A stretch of DNA of 64,000 bases from Pictodentalium vernedei (GCA_031216915.1 CM062294.1:395117217-395181216), one strand, 5' to 3'; positions 1 to 12,381 are shown, counted from the first letter of the stretch. Made by a program: numbers and translations. Notes: generated from the letters alone by a model not told the origin.

Positions 1-135
1 GCAACAAACAAGGTATACTACCAAAAGATCCTTCAAACCTCAAAGAACTCATCATAGACGATGAATGGGAACCTCTGCTGCACCTGACTATGACCCATTT
101 CTCATATACGACAACGGCCCAGAAAGCAACAAGTG
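1..135 (+). pseudogene. MULE-like transposase N-terminal fragment (decayed)
   Basis: Reading frame 3 from base 3 gives NKQGILPKDPSNLKELIIDD, and after a one-base shift near base 70 the text continues as PDYDPFLIYDNGPESNKWML before a stop. The pattern 'P.DP..L.EL', then 'FLIYDNGP..N..ML', resembles the start of Mutator-like (MULE) transposases seen in invertebrate genomes; this is recalled family knowledge, not a search result. The fragment is cut by the window start and is out of frame, so it is a relic. It lies directly upstream of the Helitron fragment, followed by G/T-rich repetitive text (GGGTGTTTTGTCC repeated between 166 and 295). Assignment is tentative. Confidence 0.35.
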
Positions 136-319
136 GATGCTAGTCTAGTGTCATGGCGAGGGTGTTTTGTCCGGAGGGTTTTTATTCTAAAGGTGCTTTG
201 TCTATGTTACCAACCTCATCAAGGGTGTTTTGTTCAGGTTGCAATTTTTGAGGGTGTTTTGTCCGGGGGTGTTTTGTCCCAAGGGTGTTTGTCCGGATAC
301 TTGATCTATCATACCTTTT

Positions 320-862
320 CTGGGCAACAAATTTGACAGATAAGCAGAAGCTCGTAGAATCTATTTCTGTAGCACTTAGAATTAGAACGTCAGTTTCACA
401 GCATAGAATAAATAAATTAACACTTCAACAGATAAAGCAACTTCAAAACCAATCCAGATTATCCTGAAAATTTTGAATGGTTTTATGAAGACAATAAAAG
501 GTTCTGAAGCTTACTAGAATGCAGCAAAATTGGATTTATTTGCTATCATTCGGCATCTTGGACCACCAACATGGTTTCTCACACTGAGTGCAAATAATAT
601 GCACTGGAATGACCTTATGACTTTTCTATGCAAACTTTCTGGGTTGCCTTCTGATGAGAAGTACATATCACAAGTCAGAAAAAAAGGAAAAAAAGATCAC
701 TGATGTTGCAAATCCTGTAGCAACAGCACGGCATTTCTCTAAGCGTGTTTATCACTTATTCTACTCTTACATATTGTCACCGGAAGAGTCCCTGGGTAAG
801 ATTATTAATCACTTTTGGAGAATAGAATTTCAGCTTCGTGGATCACCCCATGTGCATTTTTC
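320..862 (+). pseudogene. Helitron Rep/helicase N-terminal fragment (decayed)
   Basis: Three collinear blocks match the Helitron-like N-terminal domain (Rep/HUH replication initiator region of rolling-circle transposons). The first, near 350-420, is ALRIRTSVSQHRINKLTLQQ. The second, near 518-650, is LDLFAIIRHLGPPTWFLTLS followed by ANNMHWNDLM. The third, near 700-862, is NPVATARHFSKRVYHLFYSY and ends in FWRIEFQLRGSPHVH, where 'GSPHVH' is a conserved hallmark. Decay is visible: a TAG at 515-517 replaces the Trp of the usual 'KGS.AYWNAAK', and an A-run frameshift lies at about 670-695. The helicase domain and element ends are absent. It was a DNA-mobilising enzyme and is now non-functional. Confidence 0.78.
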
Positions 863-904
863 ATCGTCCTTTTTTTGCATATCTTTGCTATAATTTCTTG
901 TTAT

Positions 905-1100
905 TTTAATTACTGATTTTTAAAACTTTAGAAAAAAATAACAAAACCATATCATGCGACCCCCTCATTGGAACGAGCTCGATGAGCTCGTTCCAATGAG
1001 GGGTCACATGATGTGGTTTTGTTGACATGTTTGAAAAAGAAATTGTTTTCAACTGCCTAATTTGTAAATTACACGAATATGCCGATTAGTTAGGCTGAGC
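905..1100 (+). mobile_element. Foldback MITE, copy 1 (ATCATG subfamily)
   Basis: A palindrome centred near 977 pairs CTCATTGGAACGAGCTC with GAGCTCGTTCCAATGAG; the flanks ATATCATGCGACCCC and GGGGTCACATGATGTGG also pair. The right part shares text with copy 16 (54944-55104), ending in GCCGATTAGTTAGG. The TTAACCC termini of the main family are eroded, so the limits are approximate. Confidence 0.6.
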
Positions 1101-1104
1101 CGTT

Positions 1105-2206
1105 TTTTATCATTTTACACCGAATTGCAGAGGAAGGAAGAGAAGAAAAGTGCTGAACTTTAAATCAAAATGGAAGTTCCAAAACATGACACTCGGAATT
1201 TAAATCATTCATCATTGGAAAGCATTTGTCACGAACTTCATGAATTGATGTCCGGCAGGACTCCGGCTAGTCCCAAGATAACCAATAATTATTTTTTAAT
1301 CTCAACTTTAAACATTTTCTCCATAGATTTCTACAGTACATTTTGAGCTTCGTCGTACTAGGATTTTCGCAAATGCATAGGCCTATCAAGAGAGGTAAAA
1401 TATCTGCTCGTGTTCACGTCCTGAAAAATACAGAAGAACGGCGTCGACACTTCGACAAATATAGGGGGTCTAACGCGTTCCTCCCGGGAAAGCGCGACTA
1501 ACTAGCGGTATAGGGTTTATTTTTTACCACTCCATGGAGTGTTATTGAGAAATCGGAAGCATAGTCGTGTGCACAAACAATCTTTGCGTTCAGACGGAAG
1601 CAATATTGGTGGCAAGAGACACTAATTGTTGCAGTCACGACATCAAGCCTTCACTGATGTCTCCAATTACCAATAACATTGCACTCGTGGCGAGGCGAGA
1701 AAAAACTAATGAAAAGTACCGATATTTGAGTGGCCATTCCCAGTTAAAAAGGCATCTGAACGATAATGTGTTGACAAAATAAACATTTTGAAAGAGCCAT
1801 GACGGATTGTAACCTCAATTGGCGAGATGGGGTTTGAGGTCACGGTCGCTGGAGTATAGGGGAAAACCGGAAGAGACAACGAACAGGAGTGTCAAATGCA
1901 TAATTTAGGCGTAGTGGAGGCCCTAAAACACTTTTTATTAGAATGTCCAAAACGCCCGTCTGACGGAATAAGATTCACCGGTAGTATGATGTGGAAGTGT
2001 GATGGGAGAATGATGGACATGCGGTTAGTGGGTGGCACAAAGGAGAGGGTTAGTATGCTTGTCGGAGAGATTGGGAAGAATGGGGTACGTGATGCCATCA
2101 AGCAGTTCGTTCCAGAATGTTGGAGGAGAGAAGAGGGGTGGGGATAAGAGCACAGGACTAGTTAAGACCTTCTCATCTGGGAACTGCGCCATATCAGCGG
2201 CCGGCC

Positions 2207-2259
<53 letters not shown>

Positions 2260-4150
2260 AAGGGAACAATATTTTCTCAACCTAGGTGAGAATCGAAGGT
2301 GCGCCAGAGTGGGAAAGGTGTTACGGAACAGCCCCACCCGACTACGAGACATTTTGAACATCCTTTAGGGAAAACAACACTTAAAAAATCAATTCATCAG
2401 ACAATGACCTGGAAGTAAGAAGGATCCACGATTTCTTATAGTATGTCGTCATAAAAATCGACTTTCGATGAAGCTATCATCCCTGAAATTATTAGGAAGG
2501 TCCAAGGAAGGCGAGGAAGTTACTATTAAGAAGCGTGCAATTGTTGAGAAAATACCCACGGCATCAGTAGAAGATGAAGCAAAGTTTCCTTTTGTTGCTT
2601 TTAAAACACGAAAACAACAGACAGCTCTCGGAGCTGTTTGTTGTTTTCGTTTGTTAAAAGTTACAAAAGGAATCTTATTTTTATGGCAAGCTGAATAGAT
2701 GCAACTTAGTTACCTCCCACTTTGGCTCTTTGTTTAGCAAACATGTTTTTACAGTAATTTACAAGTTTGTTTCTTCTCATAAAACAAATAGCAAATCTCA
2801 CCTCTTAGACATTTATATTATTGGAAGGGTAGTGCCTATATAATATGTGCACATTGTTGATATAACGAACAGAAAAAAAAAAACTCACAGAACATCAAAA
2901 GATGATGAAAGCGCCGTCTTCTTATTTTTAAATGGGTTTAAACAGAGGATAAAGTCACCGTTCAAACTAATGGTGAAAAAAAAATACTTCTCCACAGGAA
3001 AGTGCCTGAACCCCATAGTATGGTGCGCACGTCGATGATACAACTTCGCTAACATTTCAAGTGTGTATATGAAATTCCCATACGAGTAGTGTTAAATTTA
3101 CTGACAGCTTTAGAAAAATAAGGGGAGCTAACTTTCCCCCAAATTTCTTCCAATGACAAAATTTTTCAGCCATGTAAATATTGAAAGTCAACAAACATTT
3201 TCACAAGACGGGCAGAGTGGCTCTCGACTAACCCGCACCGGCGTGGAATTTCCACACAGATACAATCCAAAATTTTGCGAAAACGTTCAAAAAGCAGACG
3301 TGTAGCCTTTTCACCTGGAATTTCATTATTTCGATGGGGAGGAACGGAGCAACACCCACCCCTACACACATACTCCCAGATAACCTCACCCCATCCCACA
3401 CATTGATCATGGGACTTCTGGGTGTGTAATATTTTGACTATCACCTATTTTTTCACCAATCATATTTCGACAGGGACAGAATAATTGTTTACTCCCCCCC
3501 CCCCCACCCGTCAAAGGCTTCAGTAAAGTAGCCTTTAACCCTTTGTCTCACGAAACGGTGCATTCGCCCGCATAAGTTACAAATTGAGAAATTAAAGAAC
3601 AAAGATTCAACAAAACCAAATTTTATATCATGCTCACCTATATTACTACCTGTGAAAAGCCTGTAAGTTAAATTTTAGCTTTTAACACAACTACCGGTGT
3701 AAAGTTTCTGCTACGGTTAAAACATTTTCAGCGGGAATTCCATAACAAAAATTTACACCTATAGTAGGAACTACATCCAACTTGACCTTGGACATGACCT
3801 AATTTACCGACTTCGATAATTCACACTTCGCGACGTTTCATTCAAACATACAACGTTTTGTGGTACTATCTACTACGTGCAATGACTTAATTAAGTTTAA
3901 AATACCTGCAATTAAATATTTAAAATAAAATTTAAGAATTATTAATAATAATTTAACTGAAAAAGCAAGATAAATTCAATCAACTTTGCCGATGTGTCTA
4001 GCTGTCAATCAAGTATTCACGTGCAGCCAGTGCGACTGCCCACCGGCGCAGATGTAAACAAAACATACCAATGTGTTTGCGATAGAAAGTATAGTTTTTT
4101 CACCAGTTTAAGTGACGAAGTCGATTGTTTATTAAAAGTATGGTATAAAT
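1105..4150. other. Unassigned interval
   Basis: Apart from the microsatellite and a poly-C run at about 3487-3498, no gene, RNA or clear transposon was recognised here. The short ORFs lack similarity to anything I know and have no splice context. Confidence 0.5.
2212..2259. repeat. (TTA)n microsatellite
   Basis: About sixteen consecutive TTA/ATT trinucleotides. It explains the polyisoleucine ORF across this spot, which is not a gene. Confidence 0.97.
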
Positions 4151-4153
4151 AAA

Positions 4154-4268
4154 ACAAATAGGTACTAGGGCCGGTAATCAGATTTAAACCACTCGAAGAA
4201 TAAGGGTTTTAAAATCCTAATCCTACTCGTGGTTTAAATCTGCTTACCGGCCCTCCTACCTATTTATT
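4154..4268. repeat. Hairpin element (inverted repeat, ~38-bp arms)
   Basis: The left arm contains AAATAGGTACTAGGGCCGGT and CAGATTTAAACCAC; the right arm contains GTGGTTTAAATCTG and ACCGGCCCTCCTACCTATTT. The loop is about 30 bp. It carries no coding capacity and is probably a short foldback MITE. Confidence 0.8.
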
Positions 4269-4279
4269 CTATATATTAA

Positions 4280-5290
4280 CTATCTTTTAAGATCAGCTCA
4301 TATATCATACATCTCCCTTTCAATTTTGGACATCTCACCTCCACCAAAACACATAACTAAAAATGGTACCGACCTGGCAAATTAGCAACGATTATAGCCG
4401 AAAATGATGTAATTCACTTTAACGTCACAGAAAATAACATTATAACAATAACATGATTTTGGAGGGCATTATGGCTCATTAACGGCCCTGCAGCAATGAT
4501 GAGCAGCCCTTGGGCTTATTAACGGCCCTCGACGAAGCTAATGGCTATTTATACCATTATCGCCCGCGGCCCGTCTCCATCGAATGACGTCACTGAAATT
4601 ATGGAGTTTTAACGGGCCTCCAAACTTATGTTAATCGACTAGTAACTTATAGATTGAGTGGTAATAATATAAATTATTGTGATGAGTTAACGGTAACATG
4701 GTCTGAGGTTTTGCGGCTCGGAGCTTATGAACATACCATTAGATGGCACTGGATAAATAATCAATAAACCAGATAAACTCATTCCATCTCAGTTCAAATC
4801 GTAAATTGGTTTGTAATTTAAACAACACTTCATCCGGAACACCGTCTGTGCACACGTGAAACATCCAGAAAAAATGAAGCGACTTGCTGGTCACTCCGTT
4901 GATGAAGCAGTTAGGAAACGGGCGACGTCATTTCAAATATTTCGCGTTGTGACGTCAGACGGTAACATTTGTCACTGGGGAGTCGTAAACACAAAAGAAA
5001 CTACGCAAGCACTCATCCAATAAGAGGGCGAGAATTTTACTCTTATTTGGAACATAACATAACATTTATTAGCATAAATATCCTCTACAGGGCAGTGTGT
5101 GAGAATATACAAGTAACATGAACAATAATATACACAAGGAACCCCATTAACCACCCCTTGTTTTTTTCGCAGTGGTGTTAATAGAAACTGTTATTGATTT
5201 CATGCTATCTTTCAATATCTGATTGTTTGCGGAAAGAATGGTCTATTGACAAATGAAAGACAACACAATGATGAAAATATGCAGTATTTT
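4280..5290. other. Unassigned interval
   Basis: GGCCCT/AACGGCCCT motifs recur between 4480 and 4620 (GGCTCATTAACGGCCCT-like, three times), but no gene or RNA was identified. Confidence 0.45.
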
Positions 5291-5293
5291 AAT

Positions 5294-5790
5294 GACGCTA
5301 ATTACACATATCTGTCACCAATGTTTTTGATGGAAAAATGTTCTCTTGACAAGTATGGTGCTGGAACGGTCCATGATGAAACACTGCCGGTAATTACTGG
5401 CAAAAAATGTAACTTGTGATCTCCTGAACACAATAGCAGCGTCTGACGTCAGTAGCGAGTGTATCCACCACGTGCCCAGATGGCAGCTTGAACCCTCCTC
5501 CTAATGCTACCAGTGAGCCTTCTGATACGGCCCAGAGGTAACTAGACGCTAATTACACATATCTGTCACTAATGTTTTTGATGGAAAAATGTTCTCTTGA
5601 CGAGTATGCTGCTGGAACGGTCCATGATGAAACAATGCCGGCAATTTCTGACAAAAAATATAACTTGTGATGTCCTAAACACGATAGCAGCGTCTGACGT
5701 CAGTAGTGAGTGTATCCACCACGTGCCCAGATGGCAGTTTGAACCCTCCTCCTAATGCTACCAGTGAGCCTTCTGACACGGTCCAGAGGT
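5294..5790. repeat. 252-bp tandem duplication of the Tc1-like element end
   Basis: Two head-to-tail copies start at GACGCTAATTACACATATCT (5294 and 5546). They share the GCGTCTGACGTCAGTAG and CCACCACGTGCCCAGATGGC blocks with scattered substitutions. The inner copy joins the transposase C-terminus, so the duplication arose from the 3' end of the adjacent transposon. Confidence 0.85.
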
Positions 5791-6714
5791 AAATGCTGCC
5801 ACTCCTCATGCGATACAGCTTCCAAATCGGCCGAATTCTGTACAGGCGGATCCCTTGCTTGCATACGACGTCCAAAGAAGTCCTAAATATGTTCTAAGGG
5901 ATTCAAATCGGGGCTCTTTGCAGGCCATGGTAGTGTTGTAATAGCGTTGTTCGGAAGGGATGCTCTCACAGCATGGGAACGGTGTGACCTTGCATTGTCG
6001 TCCATGAATACAGGGCAAGTAGCCAGCGGGTGGTTGTCAAAATGAGGCATGACAACCGGATTGAGAATGTCCCGGATGTACTGATGACCATTGAGATTCC
6101 CACGAACAATTACCATATCAAGTTTACAATCATGAGAGAGGCATCTCCAGATCATTACTGTTACTCCACTATAAGGAACAGTAGGTCTGACATTCCTGGG
6201 CATGTAAGCAGTATTTCTATGCCTCCACACTCTCATGAGACCATCTGTGACGTGAAGCAGGAACCTACTCTCGACTGACCAATGAACTCTCCTCCACGTT
6301 CTGAGATTCTAATGTTGCCGTGTCAGACACCACTCCAAACGCCGTCCTTGATTCTGATCGAACAGAGCTGGACGACTGATGACCCTTCTGAACCTCATAC
6401 CTAGTTCTTTGAGACGGTTTCGGACAGTTCTGTTGTACAAACGCCTGTTGCATTTCAAAGCCCCACTTGAAGCAAAGGGTTCACGCCTAACGAGGCGTAC
6501 CAGACCCCCGATCTTCCCGGGGAGAGGGCTATTGAGGTTGTCCAGGCCTTGGTCGGTCATTGACATCGTTGGTTTGTTGATGTTTTCGGACAAGTTTGCT
6601 GATGACAGAATGACTATAGCCAATTCGCCTTCCAATAGCTTTGAATGACATGCCTGTTGCATGCACGCCAAAGATTTGCCATCTTAGTGCCTCTGACAGT
6701 CTCCTACTTGCCAT
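5700..6714 (-). pseudogene. Tc1/mariner transposase (broken)
   Basis: The minus-strand reading begins at MASRRLSEALRWQI (ATG at 6714) with an N-terminal paired-like helix-turn-helix, GMSFKAIGRRIGYSHSVISK, then DRPRPGQP. The DDE core is visible downstream: VTVMIWRCLSHD, DDNARSHRSHAV (second D), and SPDLNPLEH (the DD34E glutamate). The C-terminus reads RRRVQTAIWARGG, as in Tc1 elements. The frame is lost at least twice between 6260 and 6550, and a stop after NPLEHI replaces the usual Trp. About 340 residues are recoverable in pieces, close to the family's normal length. Terminal inverted repeats were not confidently delimited. It is a dead cut-and-paste transposon. Confidence 0.88.
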
Positions 6715-6964
6715 GTCAACATTTATTGATAAAAGAAGTGACAACTTTTCTTGTTTCATATCCAGATGTTGCATGTGGATGATAGTATTTTTGTGACATT
6801 CGTGGGAAGCATTCTTCACATGGACGAGGGGATGTGTTTGGAGTACGCTATAAACCAGAAACATCATGTTTCACAAGATAAAATGTACTGCAAGACAAAC
6901 TAATCATTAAAACATAATAATCAATAACAGCAGGGTGCTTAATTAAGTTCCAGGTGTATATTAC

Positions 6965-9525
6965 TCAAAATAAGTCAATTTCATCCATCAATTTTCTCCT
7001 GATCAAAGTACTATATGTTATTAATTTGATACGCGAATGAACATGGAGATGTGATCCAGAATTTACCATACACTTCACCAAACATATCATATATTTTTTA
7101 TTATGCCTCAAAATTGGTTTGTGCAATCAGAACGTTGGGTACCATCTGAGTGTTCCGACGTGTGAGGTAACTCACCTGAAATTATTTTATATCGGCTGAG
7201 TAGCCACCATTACAATTCTGATGCATTTTCACTCGCTTCGAATTTTCAATATTTGAATTAAAACAAAATATGAGAATTTTAGTGCCAAACATATTTTCAA
7301 GGTACCGTATTTACTGATTTGAACATTAAATACACTAGATTTTCTTTTTATTATACGCTTTTTATAAGAATCGGATAATTCTATTCCTTTCAACCATGAA
7401 TTGATGCATGAAAGTAAACAGCGCATTGAATCATTGATACGCGGAAGTGATTTGATCGATACTCGAACAGATACCGTCTTGCGATCTGATTCAGTTGGCG
7501 TGGTTCTAGTCCAAACATGGCCTGAAAGTCCGTAATATAAGTTTTCGGTTTGGTACGTCCTTTGAAATACGGACTTTCAGGCGATGTTTGGACTAGCGGG
7601 TTTCATGCATCAATTCAAGGTGAATACGTGTTGAATTATTGATGGAAATGATCGGAATCCACTCAAAACACTAGATTTAATTTTCTTTATACGTTTCAAA
7701 ACAAATTGATCATTTCCAGTGATAATTTGATTCGTATTCACATTGAAGTGATGCTTTGAAAGCCGCCATTGTGATTGATCCCGTGGAAGTGAAAATTTCT
7801 ATATCTTCACAGTGGGGGAGACGATTTCTATCTTTCCGCAATTTCTTCGATAATCTATCGTTTAGCGTATAATAAATAGACTTATTAAAACTTATTCAGG
7901 AACATTTAACTTACTGCAAGTTCCAGTAGTCTAGACACAGTAAATTGTATATTCTCACTCTACAGATTAGTTCTGTCATAAACACTGTCTCATTACAGTT
8001 AACATACATTCCACCTTGTTTAAGCTCATTGCCAGGGTGTTTCATAATTGTCCTTACAATAAAATTAGTACATTTTGGATTTAAATCATTGATCTTTTCA
8101 GAAAAGACTAAATGATTTCAATCGATTGATTTAAATAAGCTAACCTTGGTGAGGACCCAATTGGCTGGCACTAGCCACCCCACCCTCCCCACCCCACGGG
8201 CACACTTTACAAATATGCACCCTGCAAGCATGGAGACATTTTGTGAAATCATGTAAAAATTGTTTTAAAAATTAAAAACTAGAAATGAAAAATATACAAC
8301 GATTTGAAAGATTCACTAAAATACAGAATGTTGGATCGCTGGAAAGTATTTTTTCCTAAGGCACGTGCTCTGTGGTCATCAGTACTACATGTAATACACA
8401 CACGCGTCTAGAATGTAAAATTTCGTCTCCATCGATGCCATTATAGAAGACCCAGGGCGTCTTCACAGTTGTTCAATAATGGTCTACAATAATTTGCGTA
8501 CGAAAATTTCTCATTTTTTTATTCAGAACTTCGTTCAATTATCCAAAATGGTGTATCGATTTTGTATAACAAGTCCATTGCCATTAATAACGTTTTCCGC
8601 CCTCAGCTATTTATCCCGCTAGGAATTCAGCAGGTGTCGTCTGCGATATTCGTGGACGGAATTTGAATGGTGCTTTACCCCTCCATTCCCGAATCGCTTG
8701 TTTCAAATATCAGGTTTAAATAAATAAATCGGGAAAGGTGCCCAGCGGTGGATCCAGAATTCAGGATTGCATTGGTGTGTGTGCGTGGGGGAGGGGTGGG
8801 GGGCACATTTTAATCATACGCCTCGATTCGAAGTGTGTTGGGGGAGACATCGAGAGGTAGTATCCCACACTTTCGTCGCCGGGGCCTGAGTGCCTGGAAT
8901 ATTAGAGCTTTAGCCGTATTGGAGCTTATACTGAATCTCACATATGGAATCCCTTTATAGTATCCCACTGAGAAAAAAATCTTTCTGAGATAATTATGTC
9001 TGCAGTTGCAGAGTATTTTTCTGCGAGATGAGGATAAGCGTCGTATGTGTTGTGCGCACATTGTACACATCAACACACCTGCGATAAGAAGTCAAAAGAT
9101 AGGTAGAAGTGATCCATGAATAGAATATGGTTTAGAATAGACCGGGAAAAAAATAAATAGGTTTCAAGTTCATTTGATTAATTAGGCACGCTCTTATAGA
9201 ATATAACATACATTACAGAACCACCTGCTACTCTTATTAGCCCAAGACTGTGATTTCACCGAATCTGTTTTATGAGGTTGATTTTTCGTACATGTCAGGT
9301 TGTTTGTGGTAACAATAGGAAAAAACGACGAGGATTATGGAAGTTGGGGAGAAATTGTATGGTTGTACTGGATAATTAGATGCACACCAGTGTAATCAAA
9401 CACACCCTCCGAACAACCTACATCCCAATAGAGAATTTTTGGTTTCACAGCAGATAAGTGCCATTTAGGATGGCAGTCCAAACAAATATGTAGAAGCCGG
9501 GGATTCTGGGGGGAAAGATATATTT
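6965..9525. other. Unassigned interval apart from the hairpin at 7506
   Basis: A/T-rich sequence with no recognised gene. Short simple-sequence patches occur (CCACCCTCCCC near 8180, TGTGTGTGCGTGGGGGAGGGG near 8775). The minus-strand ORF at 8810-9076 shows no recognisable domain. Confidence 0.45.
7506..7596. repeat. Hairpin element with 29-bp arms
   Basis: CTAGTCCAAACAT..CCTGAAAGTCCGTA pairs with TACGGACTTTCAGG..ATGTTTGGACTAG across a loop of about 33 bp. One small bulge interrupts the arms. It is non-coding. Confidence 0.85.
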
Positions 9526-9825
9526 ATTGTTTGTTTTTAACGTTAAATGACAGTTTCAACTGTCAGGGTCACATCGTATCGGGCAATTTGACGGGTGGAG
9601 GAAATCGGGAAAAAGCGGCGAGCAACTGTCAGACTCTCTGGTGTACTGATCCAGCACAAGCAGAGTTAGCATTGGTTAAAGGCAAGTGACGTACAATGCG
9701 CCTTAGTACACAACACCACCATACTCCCAAGTGAGTAATCGGGATCAAGAACACTTCGCAGATGACGTGCGTCAGAATCGAACCGCTAATCAATCAGTTA
9801 AAAGTCCCTTGTTCTAATCTATGAG

Positions 9826-10560
9826 TAGGGCCCGGAGAACGTTCGAGATTCGATTCGATTTAGAATCTTTTCACTGATTCGATTCGATTCGATACCATCT
9901 CGACCATTCGAAAAACGCGAATCTAGGAGAGCTTCGGATTTCACACATTTGATTATTGTCTTCGTCCAGTTTGCACAATATATCGCCCCGAGTGGAACAG
10001 AGCGCCATCTGCAATGCTAAAGCATTGCAGATGGCGCCCTATTCCACACAACGGACTATAAATGGCACCTGTTCAATTGTCGTTTGAACTAGTCCCTATT
10101 CAAACAAACCTGCAGACTGAGTTGTCACCAACAGAATACTGAAAACAGAAAATGTACAACTCTTTTTGGTTGCGATACATTCGGAAGGATAGCTTAGAGT
10201 AATCTGGATGTCAATGCGCTCAAGCTGTGTCCTATTCGGTATTTATGACTGTAAGTTGTACATCGGGTCTGTGCACTGGTCCATGTCAGAATTTATACAC
10301 GGAATATACTTGGTTGCTATAGCAATAAATTGCCCAACATTTCGGAAACAAGTGATAGGTCCATCCATTTGTACTTGCGGTTCGATGGCAGGAAATAGTC
10401 TTACCAGTACGCATACTGATACTGGGTACGCATGGAGACAGACAGCGAAAGTGAGAGAGCCGTAGTATCATAACAATCGGGAAGTACATTCATTTAGAAG
10501 TTCGATTCGGTTTCGAACATTTTGCCTGATTCGATTCGAGTCTCGATTCGCCGGGCCCCG
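9826..10560. mobile_element. MITE with GGGCCCGG ends and GATTC-rich subterminal repeats
   Basis: The left end TAGGGCCCGGAGAACG and the right end CGCCGGGCCCCG are imperfect inverted repeats. Just inside both ends are runs of GATTCGATTCGATTCG-type pentamers (9848-9893 and 10500-10550). The interior holds a 56-bp palindrome (9992-10047) centred on CTGCAATGCTAAAGCATTGCAG. The flanks CTATGAG and CAATTAG could be a decayed target duplication. The architecture resembles non-autonomous hAT elements; no transposase is present. Confidence 0.65.
9992..10047. repeat. 56-bp palindrome
   Basis: GCGCCATCTGCAATGCT is followed by AA and AGCATTGCAGATGGCGC; the pairing extends outwards with one or two mismatches to GTGGAA/TTCCAC. 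Confidence 0.9.
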
Positions 10561-10859
10561 CCAATTAGCCACAGCGCACCCTCAATAAAAAGGAAAACAT
10601 ACTACAAAACTACACAAATCTGGAATCTTGATGTTTTAACTTTCTGCGAGTGACGTTTCAGAATTTCTAACATTTGGAGTCTGGTAAGATGCTGACTACA
10701 TAGTGTATCGGAAACAAGTCCAACGCGAGGGATAGTTAATTATCCGCCATCTAAGTCCAATAAGCGTAGTAAGTAAAAAGCTGGCACAGCTCCCCCGAAA
10801 TTGCAAACAGACAAATATATAGGTCAGAACACATGTGAAGTAAAAGGGTAAAGATCATA

Positions 10860-11215
10860 CATCAAAACAAACTGGAGTTATCGGGAAACCACAAATTTTA
10901 CCATTTGCTGCTTTTCAAGGGGCATAACTCTGGAAAGGGAAATGCAATAACAGTGAAAATCGAAACTGACCTGCATTTTATGGTAGGTAGTAACGTTGCA
11001 AAAATAATAAGGTAATACATCCAAGCAAACTGGAGTTATCATCCAGAAACCACTGATTTTACCAGTTTGTTGCTTTTCAAGGGGCATAACTCTGGAACAG
11101 GGAAGACATAACGGTGAAAATCTAACTTGACCTGCATTTTATTGTAGGTAGTAATGGTGCAAAATAATACGGTTATACATCAAAACAAACTGAAGTTATC
11201 ACCCGGAAACCATTT
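10860..11215. repeat. Tandem array, about 2.3 units of ~150 bp
   Basis: The recurring landmarks are CAAACTGGAGTTATC, TTTTCAAGGGGCATAACTCT and GACCTGCATTTTATGGTAGG. The array ends at GGACGGACGGACGGAC (11221-11236), a terminus shared with other arrays here (39048-39070). It is non-coding. Confidence 0.85.
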
Positions 11216-11744
11216 GTTACGGACGGACGGACGGACTTTTCGGGTAGCATAATAACTCGCAAAAAATACTTGAGTACAGCTGGTTCGCAATTCCCTTCAT
11301 GTTATTATCATCTACAAGCTATATAATAAATTACATTAGTTTGTTAGTTAGTTTGTTAGTTAGTTATTGGTGTTTAAAGTGACATATTTAGCATGATGAC
11401 TAATCGTGACAATGCGATGACATGAAATTTCAAGTACAACAATAACTCTTGAAAAATACTTGTATATGGCTGGTTCGCAATCACATTCATATTATCACCA
11501 AAAAGCTATTTATTAAATTTAGAAAACAAATCTTGAATGGTTTTCTTTGAAATGCGTTGACAAGGAATTGTTAGAGGATCAGCTGAGGAGATGATAATAA
11601 ATTCTATGTCCAACAAGGGAAATAACTCTTGAAGAAATACTTCGACAAAGCTGGGTTGCAATATCGCAATAATATTATCACTGAAGAGCCATGTAATATT
11701 AAATTTTAGAAATATTCTGAATGGTTTTCTTTTAAATGTAACAA

Positions 11745-12381
11745 GAGCTGAAACGGTTAAAGGGTTTTCTTGATCGATTAAACATATGGATTAACATTGG
11801 TTAACCGATTAATCACTTTGTCAAATAGATATCTAAATAATTACCATACCGTTGATAATTTACAGTATTAACCATTTACCCAACGTAACAAACAAAACCG
11901 ACTAGGCCTACATACAAAAATCTCCATTCAAATTTATTTTGTTTTCAATTTTTGTCTCAAAAACATAGCTTATGACCCCTCACTGGAACGAGCTCCTTGA
12001 GCTCGTTCCAATGAGGGGTCATAAGCTATGTTTTTGAGACAAAAATTGAAAATTTTTAGTAATTTATGAATTTATTTTGCTAGTATCGTCTGCTACCCGC
12101 AATGGGTAAAGGGTTAAGAATGACCATTTCCAGCTACTGATACAGTATGATGATCATGCAAGTAAACAAGTATGTCAGCAAGTAAGTTGCATGCTTTACT
12201 CTGTCTCATATAATTGATGTGAGTCAGTGTGACAATGTTTGCCCTTTTTGGAGCAAGTTTGTTCCATTCTTCACCCATATAATACCGTTGTTCAAAAGTA
12301 ACAGTTAAGATAGATTACTTTTTTGATCGATCAGGACGATGATCATTGGTTAATCGATTAATCTGTTAACCGTATCAGCTC
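11745..12381. mobile_element. hAT-like MITE carrying a nested foldback MITE
   Basis: The terminal inverted repeats are GAGCTGAAACGGTTAA (left) and TTAACCGTATCAGCTC (right), matching at 15 of 16 positions. TTAATCGATTAA-like motifs lie inside each end. GAGCTG.AACGATTAATCG termini are known from non-autonomous hAT elements. The 250-bp foldback MITE copy 2 (11868-12117) is inserted inside, so this element is older. There is no transposase. Confidence 0.7.
11868..12117 (+). mobile_element. Foldback MITE, copy 2
   Basis: Bounded by TTAACCATTTACCC and GGGTAAAGGGTTAA. The central palindrome has AGCTTATGACC in the left arm and GGTCATAAGCT in the right arm around GGAACGAGCTC. The TTAA at both ends is the presumed target duplication. 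Confidence 0.88.

Larger units (their letters stand above)
9528..10590 (-). mobile_element. tRNA-derived SINE, interrupted by a MITE
   Basis: Read on the minus strand, the element runs from a tRNA-like head (near 10590 to 10561 and 9825 to 9780) to a 3' tail at 9528-9560, as in other copies in this window: TGTCAGGGTCACATCG near the tail, then CAAGCAGAGTTAGCATTGG. Text typical of the head (AGCCACAGCGC) appears only on the far side of the 9826-10560 insertion, which shows the SINE was there first. Confidence 0.7.

Noticed and set aside
2032-2289. ORF with a run of isoleucines
   Set aside because: Produced by the (TTA)n microsatellite.
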